From NCBI RefSeq assembly GCF_000949385.2, contig NZ_JYKO02000001.1:452161-516160 (forward strand): 64,000 bases of DNA. Reading direction: 5' to 3'. The DNA is from Pseudomonas sp. LFM046 (GTDB taxonomy: Bacteria > Pseudomonadota > Gammaproteobacteria > Pseudomonadales > Pseudomonadaceae). Positions 49,408 through 58,288 of the stretch are shown piece after piece. How positions within the stretch are numbered: position 1 is the first letter of the stretch; every line of letters begins with the position of its first letter. Position numbers and translations under genes: made by a program. The notes under the pieces were generated by a model that did not search any database, was not told the origin of the DNA, and saw only the letters and a program-made list of their open reading frames with translations.

Positions 49408-50754
49408 ATGATCCAGCACCCACTGCCCAGCAGCACCCCGCGCATCACCGAGCTCACCGTCGTGCCGGTGGCCGGTCAGGACAGCATGCTGCTCAACCTC
49501 AGCGGCGCCCACGGCCCGTACTTCACCCGCAACGTGGTGATCCTGAAAGACAACGCCGGCCACGTCGGCGTGGGCGAAGTGCCCGGCGGCGAAGCCATCC
49601 GCCAGACCCTGGAAGACGCCCGCAGCCTGCTGGTCGGCCAGTCCATCGGCCACTACCAGCACCTGCTCAACCAGGTGCGCCGGGCGTTCGCGGATCGCGA
49701 TGCCGGCGGCCGTGGCCTGCAGACCTTCGACCTGCGCATCGCCATCCATGCCGTTACCGCCCTGGAAGCGGCCCTGCTCGACCTGCTCGGCCAGCACCTG
49801 GAGGTGCCGGTGGCGGCCCTGCTCGGCGAAGGCCAGCAGCGCGACGAAGTGGAGATGCTCGGTTACCTGTTCTACGTCGGCGACCGCAACAAGACCGACC
49901 TGGGCTACCGCAGCGAGGCGGATGCCGACGACGCCTGGTTCCGCCTGCGCGACGAAGAGGCGCTGACGCCGGAGACGGTGGTGCGCCTGGCTGAGGCCGC
50001 CCACGCCCGCTACGGTTTCAACGACTTCAAGCTCAAGGGCGGCGTGCTCCGCGGTGAAGAGGAAATCGAAGCGGTGACCGCCCTGGCCGAACGCTTCCCC
50101 GAGGCGCGCATCACCCTCGACCCCAACGGCGCCTGGTCCCTCAAGGAGGCCATCGCCCTGTGCCGCGACCAGCACCACGTGCTGGCCTACGCCGAGGACC
50201 CCTGTGGCGCCGAGAACGGCTACTCCGGACGCGAGGTGATGGCCGAGTTCCGCCGCGCCACCGGCCTGCCCACCGCCACCAACATGATCGCCACCGACTG
50301 GCGCCAGATGGGCCACGCCATCTCCCTGCAATCGGTGGACATCCCCCTGGCCGACCCGCACTTCTGGACCCTGCAGGGCTCGGTGCGGGTGGCGCAGATG
50401 TGCAACGACTGGGGCCTGACCTGGGGCTCGCACTCCAACAACCACTTCGACATCTCGTTGGCCATGTTCACCCACGTCGCCGCGGCGGCGCCGGGCAAGA
50501 TCACCGCCATCGACACCCACTGGATCTGGCAGGACGGCCAGCGCCTGACCAAGGAGCCGCTGCGCATCGTCGGTGGTAAGGTCGCGGTCCCACAAAAGCC
50601 GGGCCTCGGTGTCGAACTGGACATGGACGAACTGGCCCGCGCCCACGCGCTGTACAAGGCCAAGGGCCTGGGCGCCCGCGACGATGCGGTGGCCATGCAG
50701 TACCTGGTGCCGAACTGGACCTTCAACAACAAGCGCCCTTGCCTGGTGCGCTGA
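49408..50754 (+). CDS. gudD: D-glucarate dehydratase
   Basis: GudD removes water from D-glucarate to give 5-keto-4-deoxy-D-glucarate, the KdgD substrate. The 448-aa protein lines up with E. coli GlucD with a constant +3 shift at the catalytic sites: Lys208/Lys210 (FKLKGG), Asp238 (LDPNGAW), Glu263 (AEDPCG), Asn292 (TNMIATD), His342 (SHSNNHF) and Asp369. Mg2+ binds the acidic ligands. It is followed by a short hairpin and garD. Confidence 0.93.
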   Translation: MIQHPLPSSTPRITELTVVPVAGQDSMLLNLSGAHGPYFTRNVVILKDNAGHVGVGEVPGGEAIRQTLEDARSLLVGQSIGHYQHLLNQVRRAFADRDAGGRGLQTFDLRIAIHAVTALEAALLDLLGQHLEVPVAALLGEGQQRDEVEMLGYLFYVGDRNKTDLGYRSEADADDAWFRLRDEEALTPETVVRLAEAAHARYGFNDFKLKGGVLRGEEEIEAVTALAERFPEARITLDPNGAWSLKEAIALCRDQHHVLAYAEDPCGAENGYSGREVMAEFRRATGLPTATNMIATDWRQMGHAISLQSVDIPLADPHFWTLQGSVRVAQMCNDWGLTWGSHSNNHFDISLAMFTHVAAAAPGKITAIDTHWIWQDGQRLTKEPLRIVGGKVAVPQKPGLGVELDMDELARAHALYKAKGLGARDDAVAMQYLVPNWTFNNKRPCLVR

Positions 50755-50781
50755 AATACCAGCCGCATCACAAACCCGTTT

Positions 50782-50799
50782 GGTGGGCTTCAGCCCACC
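50782..50799. repeat. Short palindromic repeat between gudD and garD
   Basis: GGTGGGC and GCCCACC pair around TTCA. The unit resembles the GT-rich, self-complementary repeats seen at 53399, 55167 and 62168. It lacks a T-run. Confidence 0.5.
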
Positions 50800-50836
50800 G
50801 TCGATGCCAGAACCCAGAACAACACCGGAGTCAGCC

Positions 50837-52393
50837 ATGCAGTTGATCCAACACCAGGACTCCCCGCGCCACGTACGCCTGCACCCGGACGACAACGTCG
50901 CCATCGTGGTGAACGAACAGGGCGTGGCCGAAGGCGGGCGGTTTCCCGATGGCCTGGTCACCCGTGAAGCCATTCCCCAGAGTCACAAGGTCACCCTGGT
51001 GGACATCCCCGCCGGCGGCGCCGTGCTGCGTTACGGCACCGTCATCGGCCATGCCCTGCGGGAGATTCCCCGTGGCAGCTGGGTACGCGAGGAACTGCTG
51101 AGCATTCCCGAGGCGCCGGAGCTGGACCACTTGCCCCTGGCCTCCGCCGTGCCGCCGACCTTGGCACCGCTGGACGGTTATACCTTCGAAGGCTTCCGCA
51201 ACCCGGACGGCAGCGTCGGCACCCGTAACATCCTCGGCGTCACCACCACCGTGCAGTGCGTCACCGGCGTGCTGGACCACTGTGTGGAGCGCGTGCGCAA
51301 GGAACTCCTGCCGAAGTATCCGAACGTCGATGACGTCGTCGCCCTGACCCACAGCTACGGCTGCGGCGTGGCGATCAACGCACCGGATGCGGTGATCCCG
51401 ATTCGCACCCTGCACAACATCGCGCGCAACCCTAACCTCGGCGGCCAGGCGCTGGTGATCGGCCTCGGTTGCGAGAAACTCCAGGCCGAGCAACTGATGC
51501 CAGGGGACGAACTCACCGCTGGCCAGGACGAGGAAGCCTGGCTGTTCCGCCTGCAGGATTCAGCCAGCGGCTTTGCCGGCATGGTCGAGCAGATCATGGG
51601 CATGATCGAGGACCGCCTGCAGGTCCTCGACCAGCGCCGCCGGGAAACCTGCCCGGCTTCCGAGCTGGTGCTGGGCATGCAGTGCGGCGGCAGCGACGCC
51701 TTTTCCGGCGTCACCGCCAACCCGGCCCTGGGCGTGGCCGCCGACCTGCTGGTGCGGGCTGGCGCCACCGTGATGTTTTCCGAGAACACCGAGGTGCGTG
51801 ACGGCATCCATCTGCTCACCCCGCGCGCCGCCACTCCGGAAGTGGCCCGGGCGCTGGTGCGGGAGATGGACTGGTACGACCGCTACCTCGCCCGTGGCAT
51901 GGCCGACCGCAGCGCCAACACCACCCCCGGCAACAAGAAGGGCGGGCTGAACAACATCGTCGAAAAGGCCATGGGCTCCATCGCCAAATCGGGCAACAGC
52001 GCCATCAACGGCGTGGTCGCTCCCGGCGAGCGCGTGCGTGGCAAGGGCCTGCAGTATTGCGCCACCCCGGCCAGCGACTTCATCTGCGGCACCCTGCAAC
52101 TGGCGGCGGGCATGAATCTCCATGTCTTCACCACCGGACGCGGTACGCCCTATGGCCTGGCCGTGGTCCCGGTGATCAAGGTCTCCACCCGCACCCAACT
52201 GGCCGAACGCTGGCCCGACCTGATCGACGTCGACGCCGGGCGCATCACTTCCGGCCGTATCACCCTCGAAGAGCTGGGCTGGGAGCTGTTCCGCTACTAC
52301 CTCGATGTGGCCAGCGGCAAGGCGCACACCTGGGCGGAGAAGCACCGGCTGCACAACGACCTCACGCTGTTCAACCCGGCCCCTGTAACCTGA
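50837..52393 (+). CDS. garD: Galactarate dehydratase (L-threo-forming)
   Basis: GarD dehydrates galactarate (meso-galactarate) to 5-keto-4-deoxyglucarate, so both aldarates join at KdgD. The 518-aa protein has an N-terminal SAF-like domain (~1-90) and a C-terminal UxaA/GarD lyase region with [19 protein letters not shown] and [11 protein letters not shown]. It is iron-dependent in E. coli. ATG 50837 has GGAG at 6 nt; the longer frame runs inside gudD. Confidence 0.93.
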   Translation: MQLIQHQDSPRHVRLHPDDNVAIVVNEQGVAEGGRFPDGLVTREAIPQSHKVTLVDIPAGGAVLRYGTVIGHALREIPRGSWVREELLSIPEAPELDHLPLASAVPPTLAPLDGYTFEGFRNPDGSVGTRNILGVTTTVQCVTGVLDHCVERVRKELLPKYPNVDDVVALTHSYGCGVAINAPDAVIPIRTLHNIARNPNLGGQALVIGLGCEKLQAEQLMPGDELTAGQDEEAWLFRLQDSASGFAGMVEQIMGMIEDRLQVLDQRRRETCPASELVLGMQCGGSDAFSGVTANPALGVAADLLVRAGATVMFSENTEVRDGIHLLTPRAATPEVARALVREMDWYDRYLARGMADRSANTTPGNKKGGLNNIVEKAMGSIAKSGNSAINGVVAPGERVRGKGLQYCATPASDFICGTLQLAAGMNLHVFTTGRGTPYGLAVVPVIKVSTRTQLAERWPDLIDVDAGRITSGRITLEELGWELFRYYLDVASGKAHTWAEKHRLHNDLTLFNPAPVT

Positions 52394-52421
52394 GCCGGCC
52401 AATCATTCGAGGAACACCAGG

Positions 52422-53360
52422 ATGGCACCCAAGGTCCTTCACATCGGCCCGTTGACCGAGCGCTTCAACCAGCGCCTGGCCGACGAGCACGAGGTGGTGC
52501 AGCTGTGGCGGCAGGGTGATGCCCTGGCCTACCTCGACGAGCACGGCGGCCAGTTCGATGTCGTCGTGACCTCGGCGCGCTTCGGCTACTCCGCCGCCAT
52601 GTTGGCGCGCATGCCCAATGTGCGTGCCATCTGCAGCTTCGGCGTCGGCTACGACGCCATCGCCGTCGACCTGGCCCGCGAGCGCGGCATTCAGGTCAGC
52701 TCCACGCCGGACGTGCTGAACGACTGCGTGGCCGACCTGGCCATGGGGCTGCTGATCGATTGTTCCCGGCGCATCAGCGCGGCCGACCGCTTCGTCCGCG
52801 CAGGGCTCTGGCCCGCCGGCAACTTCCCATTGGCGCGCAAGGTCAGCGGCAAGCGCCTGGGCATCGTCGGCCTCGGCCGCATCGGCAAGGACGTGGCCCG
52901 TCGCGCCAGCGGTTTCGATATGCAGGTGCGCTACCACAACCGCCGCCCGGATGCCGACAGCTCATACGGCTTCGAGCCGGACCTGCCGGCGTTGGCGCGC
53001 TGGGCCGATTTCCTGGTGCTGACCTGCCCGGGCGGCGCGGCCACTCATCACCTGATTTCGGCACCGGTGCTCGACGCCCTCGGCCCGGAGGGCATCCTGA
53101 TCAACGTCGCCCGTGGTTCGGTGGTGGACGAACAGGCCCTGGTGTCGGCGCTGACGGAAGGGCGCCTGGGCGGTGCCGGCCTGGACGTGTTCCAGGCCGA
53201 GCCAAGCGTGCCTGAAGCCCTGCTGACGCTGGACAACGTGGTGCTGGCGCCGCACATCGGCAGCGGCACCCTGGATACCCGCCTGCAGATGGAAGAACTG
53301 GTGTTTGCCAACCTGCGGGCCTTCCTCGACGAGGGCGAAGTGCTGACCCCGGTGGTCTGA
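52422..53360 (+). CDS. D-isomer-specific 2-hydroxyacid dehydrogenase
   Basis: A 312-aa NAD(P)-dependent 2-hydroxyacid dehydrogenase of the glyoxylate/hydroxypyruvate-reductase type. The Rossmann motif GLGRIG is at 150-155. The catalytic Arg231 (NVARGSVVDE), Glu260 and His278 (LAPHIGSGT) are intact. It lies 28 nt after garD with AGGAAC upstream, so it is probably the last gene of the aldarate operon. The kdgD route does not require such a step. Reduction of a 2-oxo acid side product or of tartronate semialdehyde is possible but unproven. Confidence 0.82.
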   Translation: MAPKVLHIGPLTERFNQRLADEHEVVQLWRQGDALAYLDEHGGQFDVVVTSARFGYSAAMLARMPNVRAICSFGVGYDAIAVDLARERGIQVSSTPDVLNDCVADLAMGLLIDCSRRISAADRFVRAGLWPAGNFPLARKVSGKRLGIVGLGRIGKDVARRASGFDMQVRYHNRRPDADSSYGFEPDLPALARWADFLVLTCPGGAATHHLISAPVLDALGPEGILINVARGSVVDEQALVSALTEGRLGGAGLDVFQAEPSVPEALLTLDNVVLAPHIGSGTLDTRLQMEELVFANLRAFLDEGEVLTPVV

Positions 53361-53398
53361 CCAGCCCCCCACGCATTTGAGCTGCAGCTTCGCAGCCC

Positions 53399-53486
53399 GT
53401 AGGTTGGGCTGAAGAATGAAGCCCAACGTCACGGTGTATCGAGGGACCCGGATCGTTGGGCTTCGCTGCGCTCAGCGCCAACCTGC
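53399..53486. repeat. Compound GTAGG-type palindromic repeat
   Basis: The segment begins GTAGGTTGGGC and ends GCCAACCTGC. It holds two hairpins, GTTGGGCT/AGCCCAAC at 53403-53427 and GTTGGGC/GCCAAC at 53455-53481. It fills most of the gap between two convergent operons and may act as a bidirectional RNA end. Such elements occur many times in many Pseudomonas genomes. Confidence 0.65.
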
Positions 53487-53501
53487 GGCCGAGCCAGAGC
53501 G

Positions 53502-55151
53502 CTAGCGATACCAGCGCGGCGTGTAGACCCAGTCCTCGCCGTTCCCTTTCGGCACCCGACGAGTCAGCGACGAGCCGATGATCACCAGCGTGCGCATATC
53601 CACTTGCTCGGGGCGCAGCTCGCCCAGGCTGGTGAGGGTCAGCTTCTCCGCCGGGCGGCCGATGTCGCGGCCCAGCACCACCACCGTTTCCGGGCGGCGG
53701 TGGCGGGCGACGATTTCCAGGGCGCGGCCCAGTTGCCAGGGGCGTGCCTTGGAGATCGGGTTGTAGAACGCCATGGCCAGGTCGGCAGCGGCCGCGTGGT
53801 CTAGGCGCTGCTCGATCACCTCCCACGGCTTGAGGTTGTCCGAGAGCGACAGCAGGCAGAAATCGTGGCCCAGCGGCGCGCCGGCCTTGGCTGCGGTGGC
53901 CAGTGCGGCGGAGACGCCGGGGAACACCTGCAGCTCCACCTGCTGCCATTCCGGTACGCGGCATTCATCCAGGGCCTCCAGCACGGCGGCAGCCATGGCG
54001 AACACGCCGGGGTCGCCCGACGACACCACCACCACACGCCGGCCGCTGGCGGCCAACTCGAAGGCATGGCGGGCCCGTTGCAACTCTTCGCGATTATCGG
54101 TGCAGTGCGCCACCTGGTCGGGACGCAACGGCCCGGCCATGCGGATGTAGGTTTCGTAGCCCAGCAGATCCTCGGCTTCGTCCAGCGCCTGGCGTGCGGC
54201 GGGCACCATGAATTCGGCGGCGCCGGGGCCCAGGCCGACCACCGTCAGGCGACCGCGCGGCTGGCCGAGCCGGGATGGGTCCAGGGGCTCGGCAGCCAGA
54301 TAGAGGCGGATGCCGGCTCCCATCTGGCGCAAGGGCGGCAAGGCAGTCTCGTCGGTGATGAACCGCAGTGGCACGCCGAGTTCGGCGGCGGTCGCTGCCA
54401 GTTCGGCGTCGACCATGCGTTCGCGATCCGCCACCAGGCAGGCCAGGGACAGCGGCGCGAGACCGGCAGCTTCCAGCGCTCGTCGCAGGGCTTCGGCACT
54501 GGCTTCGCCGTCGATTCGCGCCACGGCGACGCGAGGGTGGATCAGCAGTTCATCGCGCTGCGCCGTGCGCGCTTCGGCGGTGATGTGGATAACTCGCCTG
54601 GCCTCCTTGGCCAGCGGCAGGCGAGCCTCGTCCAGCCAGGGGGCCACGCCCTCCACGCGAACCGCCTCGCCGCCCAGAAGATCCGAGACGAAGCGCTTGC
54701 CCTGCTCGATATCGGCGAGGGCATAACCCGCCGGTGGGTCCAGCAGACAGGTGCCGAAACGCAGCTCACCGCTGGTGGTGATGGCTGGCGCCACCGCAAA
54801 TAGGGCGGCGATCTCCCGCGCCATGCGATTGACCCCGCCCAGGCCGCCCAGCAGCGGCACCACGGCGCTGCCGTCCTCGGCCACCACCAATACCGGCGGT
54901 TCGGCGCCCTTGCTCGCCAGCAGCGGCGCCAGGGTGCGGATGACGATACCGGCCGCGCACAGGGCGATGATCGGCGTATCGCTTCGGTACAGCTCGCGCA
55001 GGGTGTCGCCGAACTCGGCGTAGGCCTCATCTGCACCTTCGACACGCCCGGCCAGGCCGAGGACGCGCGCCTGTGGATAAAACGCCTGGATGCGCCTCGC
55101 GACGGGCAGGCCGGTGTTGCCGAGCAGGACGATGGCCGGGGCGTTAGGCAT
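53502..55151 (-). CDS. cobJ: CbiG-CobJ fusion: precorrin-3B C17-methyltransferase
   Basis: CobJ methylates C17 and contracts the corrin ring, producing precorrin-4 in the oxygen-dependent B12 pathway. The 549-aa protein has two parts. Residues ~1-290 look like CbiG (LGNTGLPVARRI, IALCAAGIVIRTLAPLL, PLLGGLGGVNRMA). Residues ~300-549 are a SAM-dependent methyltransferase (GRLTVVGLGPG, SSGDPGVFAMA, AFYNPISKARPW). The CbiG C-terminal (CobE-like) part lacks the usual GIGCRRGT start. Last gene of cobG-H-I-J, separated from cobI by a 22-bp palindrome. Confidence 0.9.
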   Translation of the reverse strand: MPNAPAIVLLGNTGLPVARRIQAFYPQARVLGLAGRVEGADEAYAEFGDTLRELYRSDTPIIALCAAGIVIRTLAPLLASKGAEPPVLVVAEDGSAVVPLLGGLGGVNRMAREIAALFAVAPAITTSGELRFGTCLLDPPAGYALADIEQGKRFVSDLLGGEAVRVEGVAPWLDEARLPLAKEARRVIHITAEARTAQRDELLIHPRVAVARIDGEASAEALRRALEAAGLAPLSLACLVADRERMVDAELAATAAELGVPLRFITDETALPPLRQMGAGIRLYLAAEPLDPSRLGQPRGRLTVVGLGPGAAEFMVPAARQALDEAEDLLGYETYIRMAGPLRPDQVAHCTDNREELQRARHAFELAASGRRVVVVSSGDPGVFAMAAAVLEALDECRVPEWQQVELQVFPGVSAALATAAKAGAPLGHDFCLLSLSDNLKPWEVIEQRLDHAAAADLAMAFYNPISKARPWQLGRALEIVARHRRPETVVVLGRDIGRPAEKLTLTSLGELRPEQVDMRTLVIIGSSLTRRVPKGNGEDWVYTPRWYR

Positions 55152-55166
55152 GGCGAGGTACCAAGG

Positions 55167-55218
55167 GTAGGGTGCGCCGTGCGCACCATGGGGAAGTGGT
55201 GCGCACGGCGCACCCTAC
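55167..55218. repeat. Perfect 22-bp inverted repeat between cobI and cobJ
   Basis: The arm at 55167-55188 begins GTAGGGTGCGCCGTGCGCAC. The arm at 55197-55218 is its exact reverse complement, with an 8-nt loop. In RNA this is a very stable hairpin. It belongs to the GTAGGGTGCGC-type repeat family common in pseudomonads. Confidence 0.85.
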
Positions 55219-55241
55219 GGGGAGAGTCCTGTCAGGCGCCA

Positions 55242-55991
55242 TCAGCCTCTCCACTTCTGGCCGGGGATGACGATCATCGAGAAGTAGGGCGAGGCCATGG
55301 GGTCCACCTCGTCCAGCGGCACGATGCGCTGGTTGGCCATGGTGGCGCGTTCCACATAGTGGGCGCGGTCGGCGATGCCGAGGTCCTGGAGCACGCGACG
55401 CACCTTGTCGAAGTTGCGCCCGAGCTTCATCACCACGGCGGCTTCGGCGTCCGCGAGGCGCGTTTTCAATTCGTCTTCCGGCAGTACACCGGAGAGCACC
55501 GACAGGCTCTGGTTGCGATACACCAGCGGTACGCCGAGCACCGCCGCGCTGCCCAGCATGGAGCAGACGCCGGGCACCACGTCCACCTCATAGCGGCCGG
55601 CCAGGCGGTCATGCAGGTACATGTAGGAGCCGTAGAAGAAGGGGTCGCCTTCACAGATCACCGCCACGTCGCGGCCAGCGTCCAGGTGCCGGGCAACCTG
55701 TTCGGCGGCGGTGTCGTAGAAGTCGCTGATGACGGTCTCGTAGGACAGCGGCGGCTCCAGCTTTTCGGTGGTCACCGGATAGACCAGCGGCATGCGCTGC
55801 TGGGCATCGGTCAGGTGCTGCTCGATGATGCCGAAGGCGTTGCCGCCTTGGCCCTGGCTGGCCTTCGCCTTGGCCACGAAATAGCCCACCACCGGCGCCG
55901 ATTGCAGCAGGCGCAGGGCCTTCACCGTAATCAGTTCCGGATCGCCGGGGCCCACGCCCAAACCAATCAACCGTCCCTTGCGTTCCATCAT
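55242..55991 (-). CDS. cobI: Precorrin-2 C20-methyltransferase
   Basis: CobI transfers a methyl group from SAM to C20 of precorrin-2, giving precorrin-3A. The 249-aa protein has the tetrapyrrole methylase motifs [32 protein letters not shown] and [18 protein letters not shown]. Its ATG overlaps the TGA of cobH by 4 nt. Two in-frame ATG codons are adjacent; the first was taken because of the overlap. Confidence 0.95.
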   Translation of the reverse strand: MMERKGRLIGLGVGPGDPELITVKALRLLQSAPVVGYFVAKAKASQGQGGNAFGIIEQHLTDAQQRMPLVYPVTTEKLEPPLSYETVISDFYDTAAEQVARHLDAGRDVAVICEGDPFFYGSYMYLHDRLAGRYEVDVVPGVCSMLGSAAVLGVPLVYRNQSLSVLSGVLPEDELKTRLADAEAAVVMKLGRNFDKVRRVLQDLGIADRAHYVERATMANQRIVPLDEVDPMASPYFSMIVIPGQKWRG

Positions 55992-56614
55992 TCCACCTCC
56001 GTGGCCAGGGCGTTGACCGCCGCGGCCGCCATGGCGCTGCCGCCGCGACGGCCGCGCACGATCACATAGGGCACGCCGCGGCTATCGGCGGCGAGCATGT
56101 CCTTGGATTCCGCCGCACCGACGAAGCCCACCGGGAAGCCGAGGATCAGGGCCGGCTTCGGGGCGCCGGCATCGAGCATTTCCAGCAGGTAGAACAGCGC
56201 GGTGGGCGCATTGCCGATCACCACCACGCTGCCTTCCAGGTGCTCGCGCCAGTGCTCCAGGGCTACCGCCGAGCGGGTGTTGCCCCGTTCACGCGCAAGC
56301 TCCGGTACGCCGGGATCGTTGAGGGTGCAGACCACCTTGTTGTTCGCAGGCAGGCGGGCGCGGGTAATGCCTTCGGCCACCATGCGTGCATCGCAGAGGA
56401 TCGGTGCGCCAGCGGCGATGGCCGCACGGCCAGCAGCACCGGCGTCGGGGGAGAAGCGCAGGTCCTCCACCACATCGACCATGCCGCAGGCGTGGATCAC
56501 CCGCACCGCGAGCTTTTCCAGGTCGGCGGGAATGCCGGCAAGGTTGGCTTCGGCGCGGATGATGGAGAAGGAGTTGCGATAGATCTCCTGACCATCGCGG
56601 ATGTACTCGATCAT
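55988..56614 (-). CDS. cobH: Precorrin-8X methylmutase
   Basis: CobH moves the C11 methyl group to C12, giving hydrogenobyrinate. The 208-aa protein keeps the catalytic histidine (His41, VIHACGMVD) and the conserved [12 protein letters not shown] and [13 protein letters not shown] segments. It overlaps both cobG and cobI by 4 nt, so the three are translationally coupled. Confidence 0.95.
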   Translation of the reverse strand: MIEYIRDGQEIYRNSFSIIRAEANLAGIPADLEKLAVRVIHACGMVDVVEDLRFSPDAGAAGRAAIAAGAPILCDARMVAEGITRARLPANNKVVCTLNDPGVPELARERGNTRSAVALEHWREHLEGSVVVIGNAPTALFYLLEMLDAGAPKPALILGFPVGFVGAAESKDMLAADSRGVPYVIVRGRRGGSAMAAAAVNALATEVE

Positions 56615-57927
56615 GGGGTGGAACTCCAGGTGTCAGGAGAGGCGGCCAGGCGTTCACCGGCCTCTTGGATGCTGATCTCGCGCGCCAGCTGTTGGCCGAA
56701 GCCGGTGCCGCCGCGCTGGTAAAGGTCGTAGCGGCCGGGGCCGGTCGCCAGCAGGGTAAAGGGCGCCACATGGGCGGCGGCGCAGGAGCGCGGACAGCCG
56801 CTGAGGTGGACGTGGGCGCCGGGGGGTAGCAGCGGTGCCAGGGCCAGACCATCGGCCTTGGTGTCGGCCAGGCCTTTGGCGCAGCCGGCGGAGCCGGTGC
56901 AGGCGATCAGACGTGCCAGCGGCTCGCGGGCGTCGGTGACCAGCCCCATTTGGCGCATCTCGTACAGCACTGCCTCGGGGCCGCGGGCATTGGGCAGCAG
57001 CACGGATTGCCAGGGCGTCAGGCGCAGGCTGCCGTCGCCCTGGGCATCGGCGAGGTCTGCCAGGGCATGGAGCTGCGTGGGGTCCAGTCGACCCAGGACC
57101 GGCGCGCCGCCGACGTGCTGGCTATAGCGAATACCCAGGTGGGCGAAGGGCTGCGGGGCAGGGCGATGCCAGTCGCCGGCGGGCAGCAGGGGCCTGTCCA
57201 GACGCTGCTGCAGGCGTAGCAACAGGTCGCCTGACGGACGGTGTTCCAGTACGTGGCGCATGCGCGTCTGCTCCGGCGTCGCCAGGTCGAGGAACAGATC
57301 GAGCAGGGCCTCCACCAGCGCCGGAACCTGGGTGCGGGGCACGGCAGCCAGCGCAGGCACATCGTCTGCCGATTGTGGCGGGCAGCCCGCCAGGCCGAAG
57401 GCGAACAGCGCGTCTTCGCCCCGGCCCATGGCGGCCAGCCAGATATCGTGGGGGTGGTCCAGCATCGCCATGGACTCGCCGCCATCCAGCAGCAGGGCGA
57501 ACTTGGGCGACAGGGCGTGGAAGTGTGGCTTGCCTTGCAGCAGCGCGAGGATCTGGTCGGCCAGCGGCGAGACATCCACCGCGGCGCGGGGATCGAGCCC
57601 GGCCAGGGGGCTGACCATCAGGTTGCGCACGTCGTCGGCGCCGGGGGAACCGGCGCCCAGTCCGGCGGCCAGCAGGGCATCGATCAGCGACTGCTCGGTG
57701 CCGGCCTTCACACCGCGAATCTGCAGGTTGGAACGATTGGTGGCCTCGATCACGCCGCCGGCATGCTCGCTGGCGGCCGCCGCCACGGCGCGGGCCTGGC
57801 CAGACGTCAGCCGGCCGCAGGGCAGCTTGATGCGGCAGATGCCACCGTCTTTCGCCGGGACGATGCGCAACAGCCCGGGACAGGCCGAGGGGCGGACGGA
57901 CGAAGATGTGGGCTGGGCGTGCTTCAC
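56611..57927 (-). CDS. cobG: Precorrin-3B synthase
   Basis: CobG is the oxygenase that converts precorrin-3A to precorrin-3B and defines the oxygen-dependent route. The 438-aa protein has the sulfite/nitrite-reductase fold. The cluster-binding cysteines CTGSAGCAK and SGCPRSCA are near residues 340-385, and an ATNRSNLQIRG segment is near the N-terminus. It is the first gene after the minus-strand riboswitch. Confidence 0.92.
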   Translation of the reverse strand: MKHAQPTSSSVRPSACPGLLRIVPAKDGGICRIKLPCGRLTSGQARAVAAAASEHAGGVIEATNRSNLQIRGVKAGTEQSLIDALLAAGLGAGSPGADDVRNLMVSPLAGLDPRAAVDVSPLADQILALLQGKPHFHALSPKFALLLDGGESMAMLDHPHDIWLAAMGRGEDALFAFGLAGCPPQSADDVPALAAVPRTQVPALVEALLDLFLDLATPEQTRMRHVLEHRPSGDLLLRLQQRLDRPLLPAGDWHRPAPQPFAHLGIRYSQHVGGAPVLGRLDPTQLHALADLADAQGDGSLRLTPWQSVLLPNARGPEAVLYEMRQMGLVTDAREPLARLIACTGSAGCAKGLADTKADGLALAPLLPPGAHVHLSGCPRSCAAAHVAPFTLLATGPGRYDLYQRGGTGFGQQLAREISIQEAGERLAASPDTWSSTP

Positions 57928-57962
57928 TCAGGTCACCATGGTTGGCGTCGCGGCGACCCGGT

Positions 57963-57977
57963 TCCCTAAGTTAGGGA
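57963..57977. other. 15-bp palindrome between riboswitch and cobG
   Basis: TCCCTAAGTTAGGGA is symmetric around its central base. It lies 36 nt upstream of the cobG start on the minus strand, just past the riboswitch core. It could be part of the expression platform or a protein site. Confidence 0.4.
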
Positions 57978-58019
57978 CAACGTTGCACCGATACACCCCG
58001 CTCGATGCGTACACACGCG

Positions 58020-58185
58020 ACTGGTTCCACCGGCAGGTCTCCTGGCTGGCAGGTCGTCATCCTCTGCGGTCTTCCCAGGTTGCCCCAGTGACCCGAATGC
58101 ATGGACTCGCTGCTTACAGTTGCGGGGGCAGCCACGGCTCGGCCGTGTTCCCTCTTAGGCTGGGGCTCGTCAGGTGAGCGCCAGC
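58020..58185 (-). promoter_or_regulatory. Cobalamin riboswitch upstream of cobG
   Basis: On the minus strand the conserved parts occur in the right order: GGGAACACGG (around 58153-58144), GGCTGCCCCCGCAACTGTAA, then GGAAGACCG, GATGA, and the B12 box GCCAGGAGACCTGCC (58046-58032) with GGTGGAACC. This is the standard adenosylcobalamin aptamer. It precedes cobG-H-I-J and should shut the transcript down when cobalamin is plentiful. Edges are approximate, and the expression platform in 57928-58020 was not resolved. Confidence 0.95.
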
Positions 58186-58202
58186 GACCGATGAAGGGCG
58201 CT

Positions 58203-58231
58203 ATTATGCCCGCTTTGCCCGGACCGATGAA
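58203..58231 (-). promoter_or_regulatory. Promoter of the riboswitch-cobGHIJ transcript
   Basis: On the minus strand CATAAT (58208-58203) is a good -10 box. TTCATC (58231-58226) with a 17-bp spacer is a weak -35. Transcription from about 58196 would start just ahead of the riboswitch. Confidence 0.5.
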
Positions 58232-58288
58232 AAGGCTGCCTGTCGGAAGCCGAATGGCCTTGGCGTTTTCAGAGATCGAGGACAGCAG

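Noticed and set aside
54239..55151. Separate cbiG gene next to cobJ
   Set aside because: The CbiG-like and CobJ-like parts are in one continuous frame without an internal stop or frameshift, so it is a fusion and not two genes.
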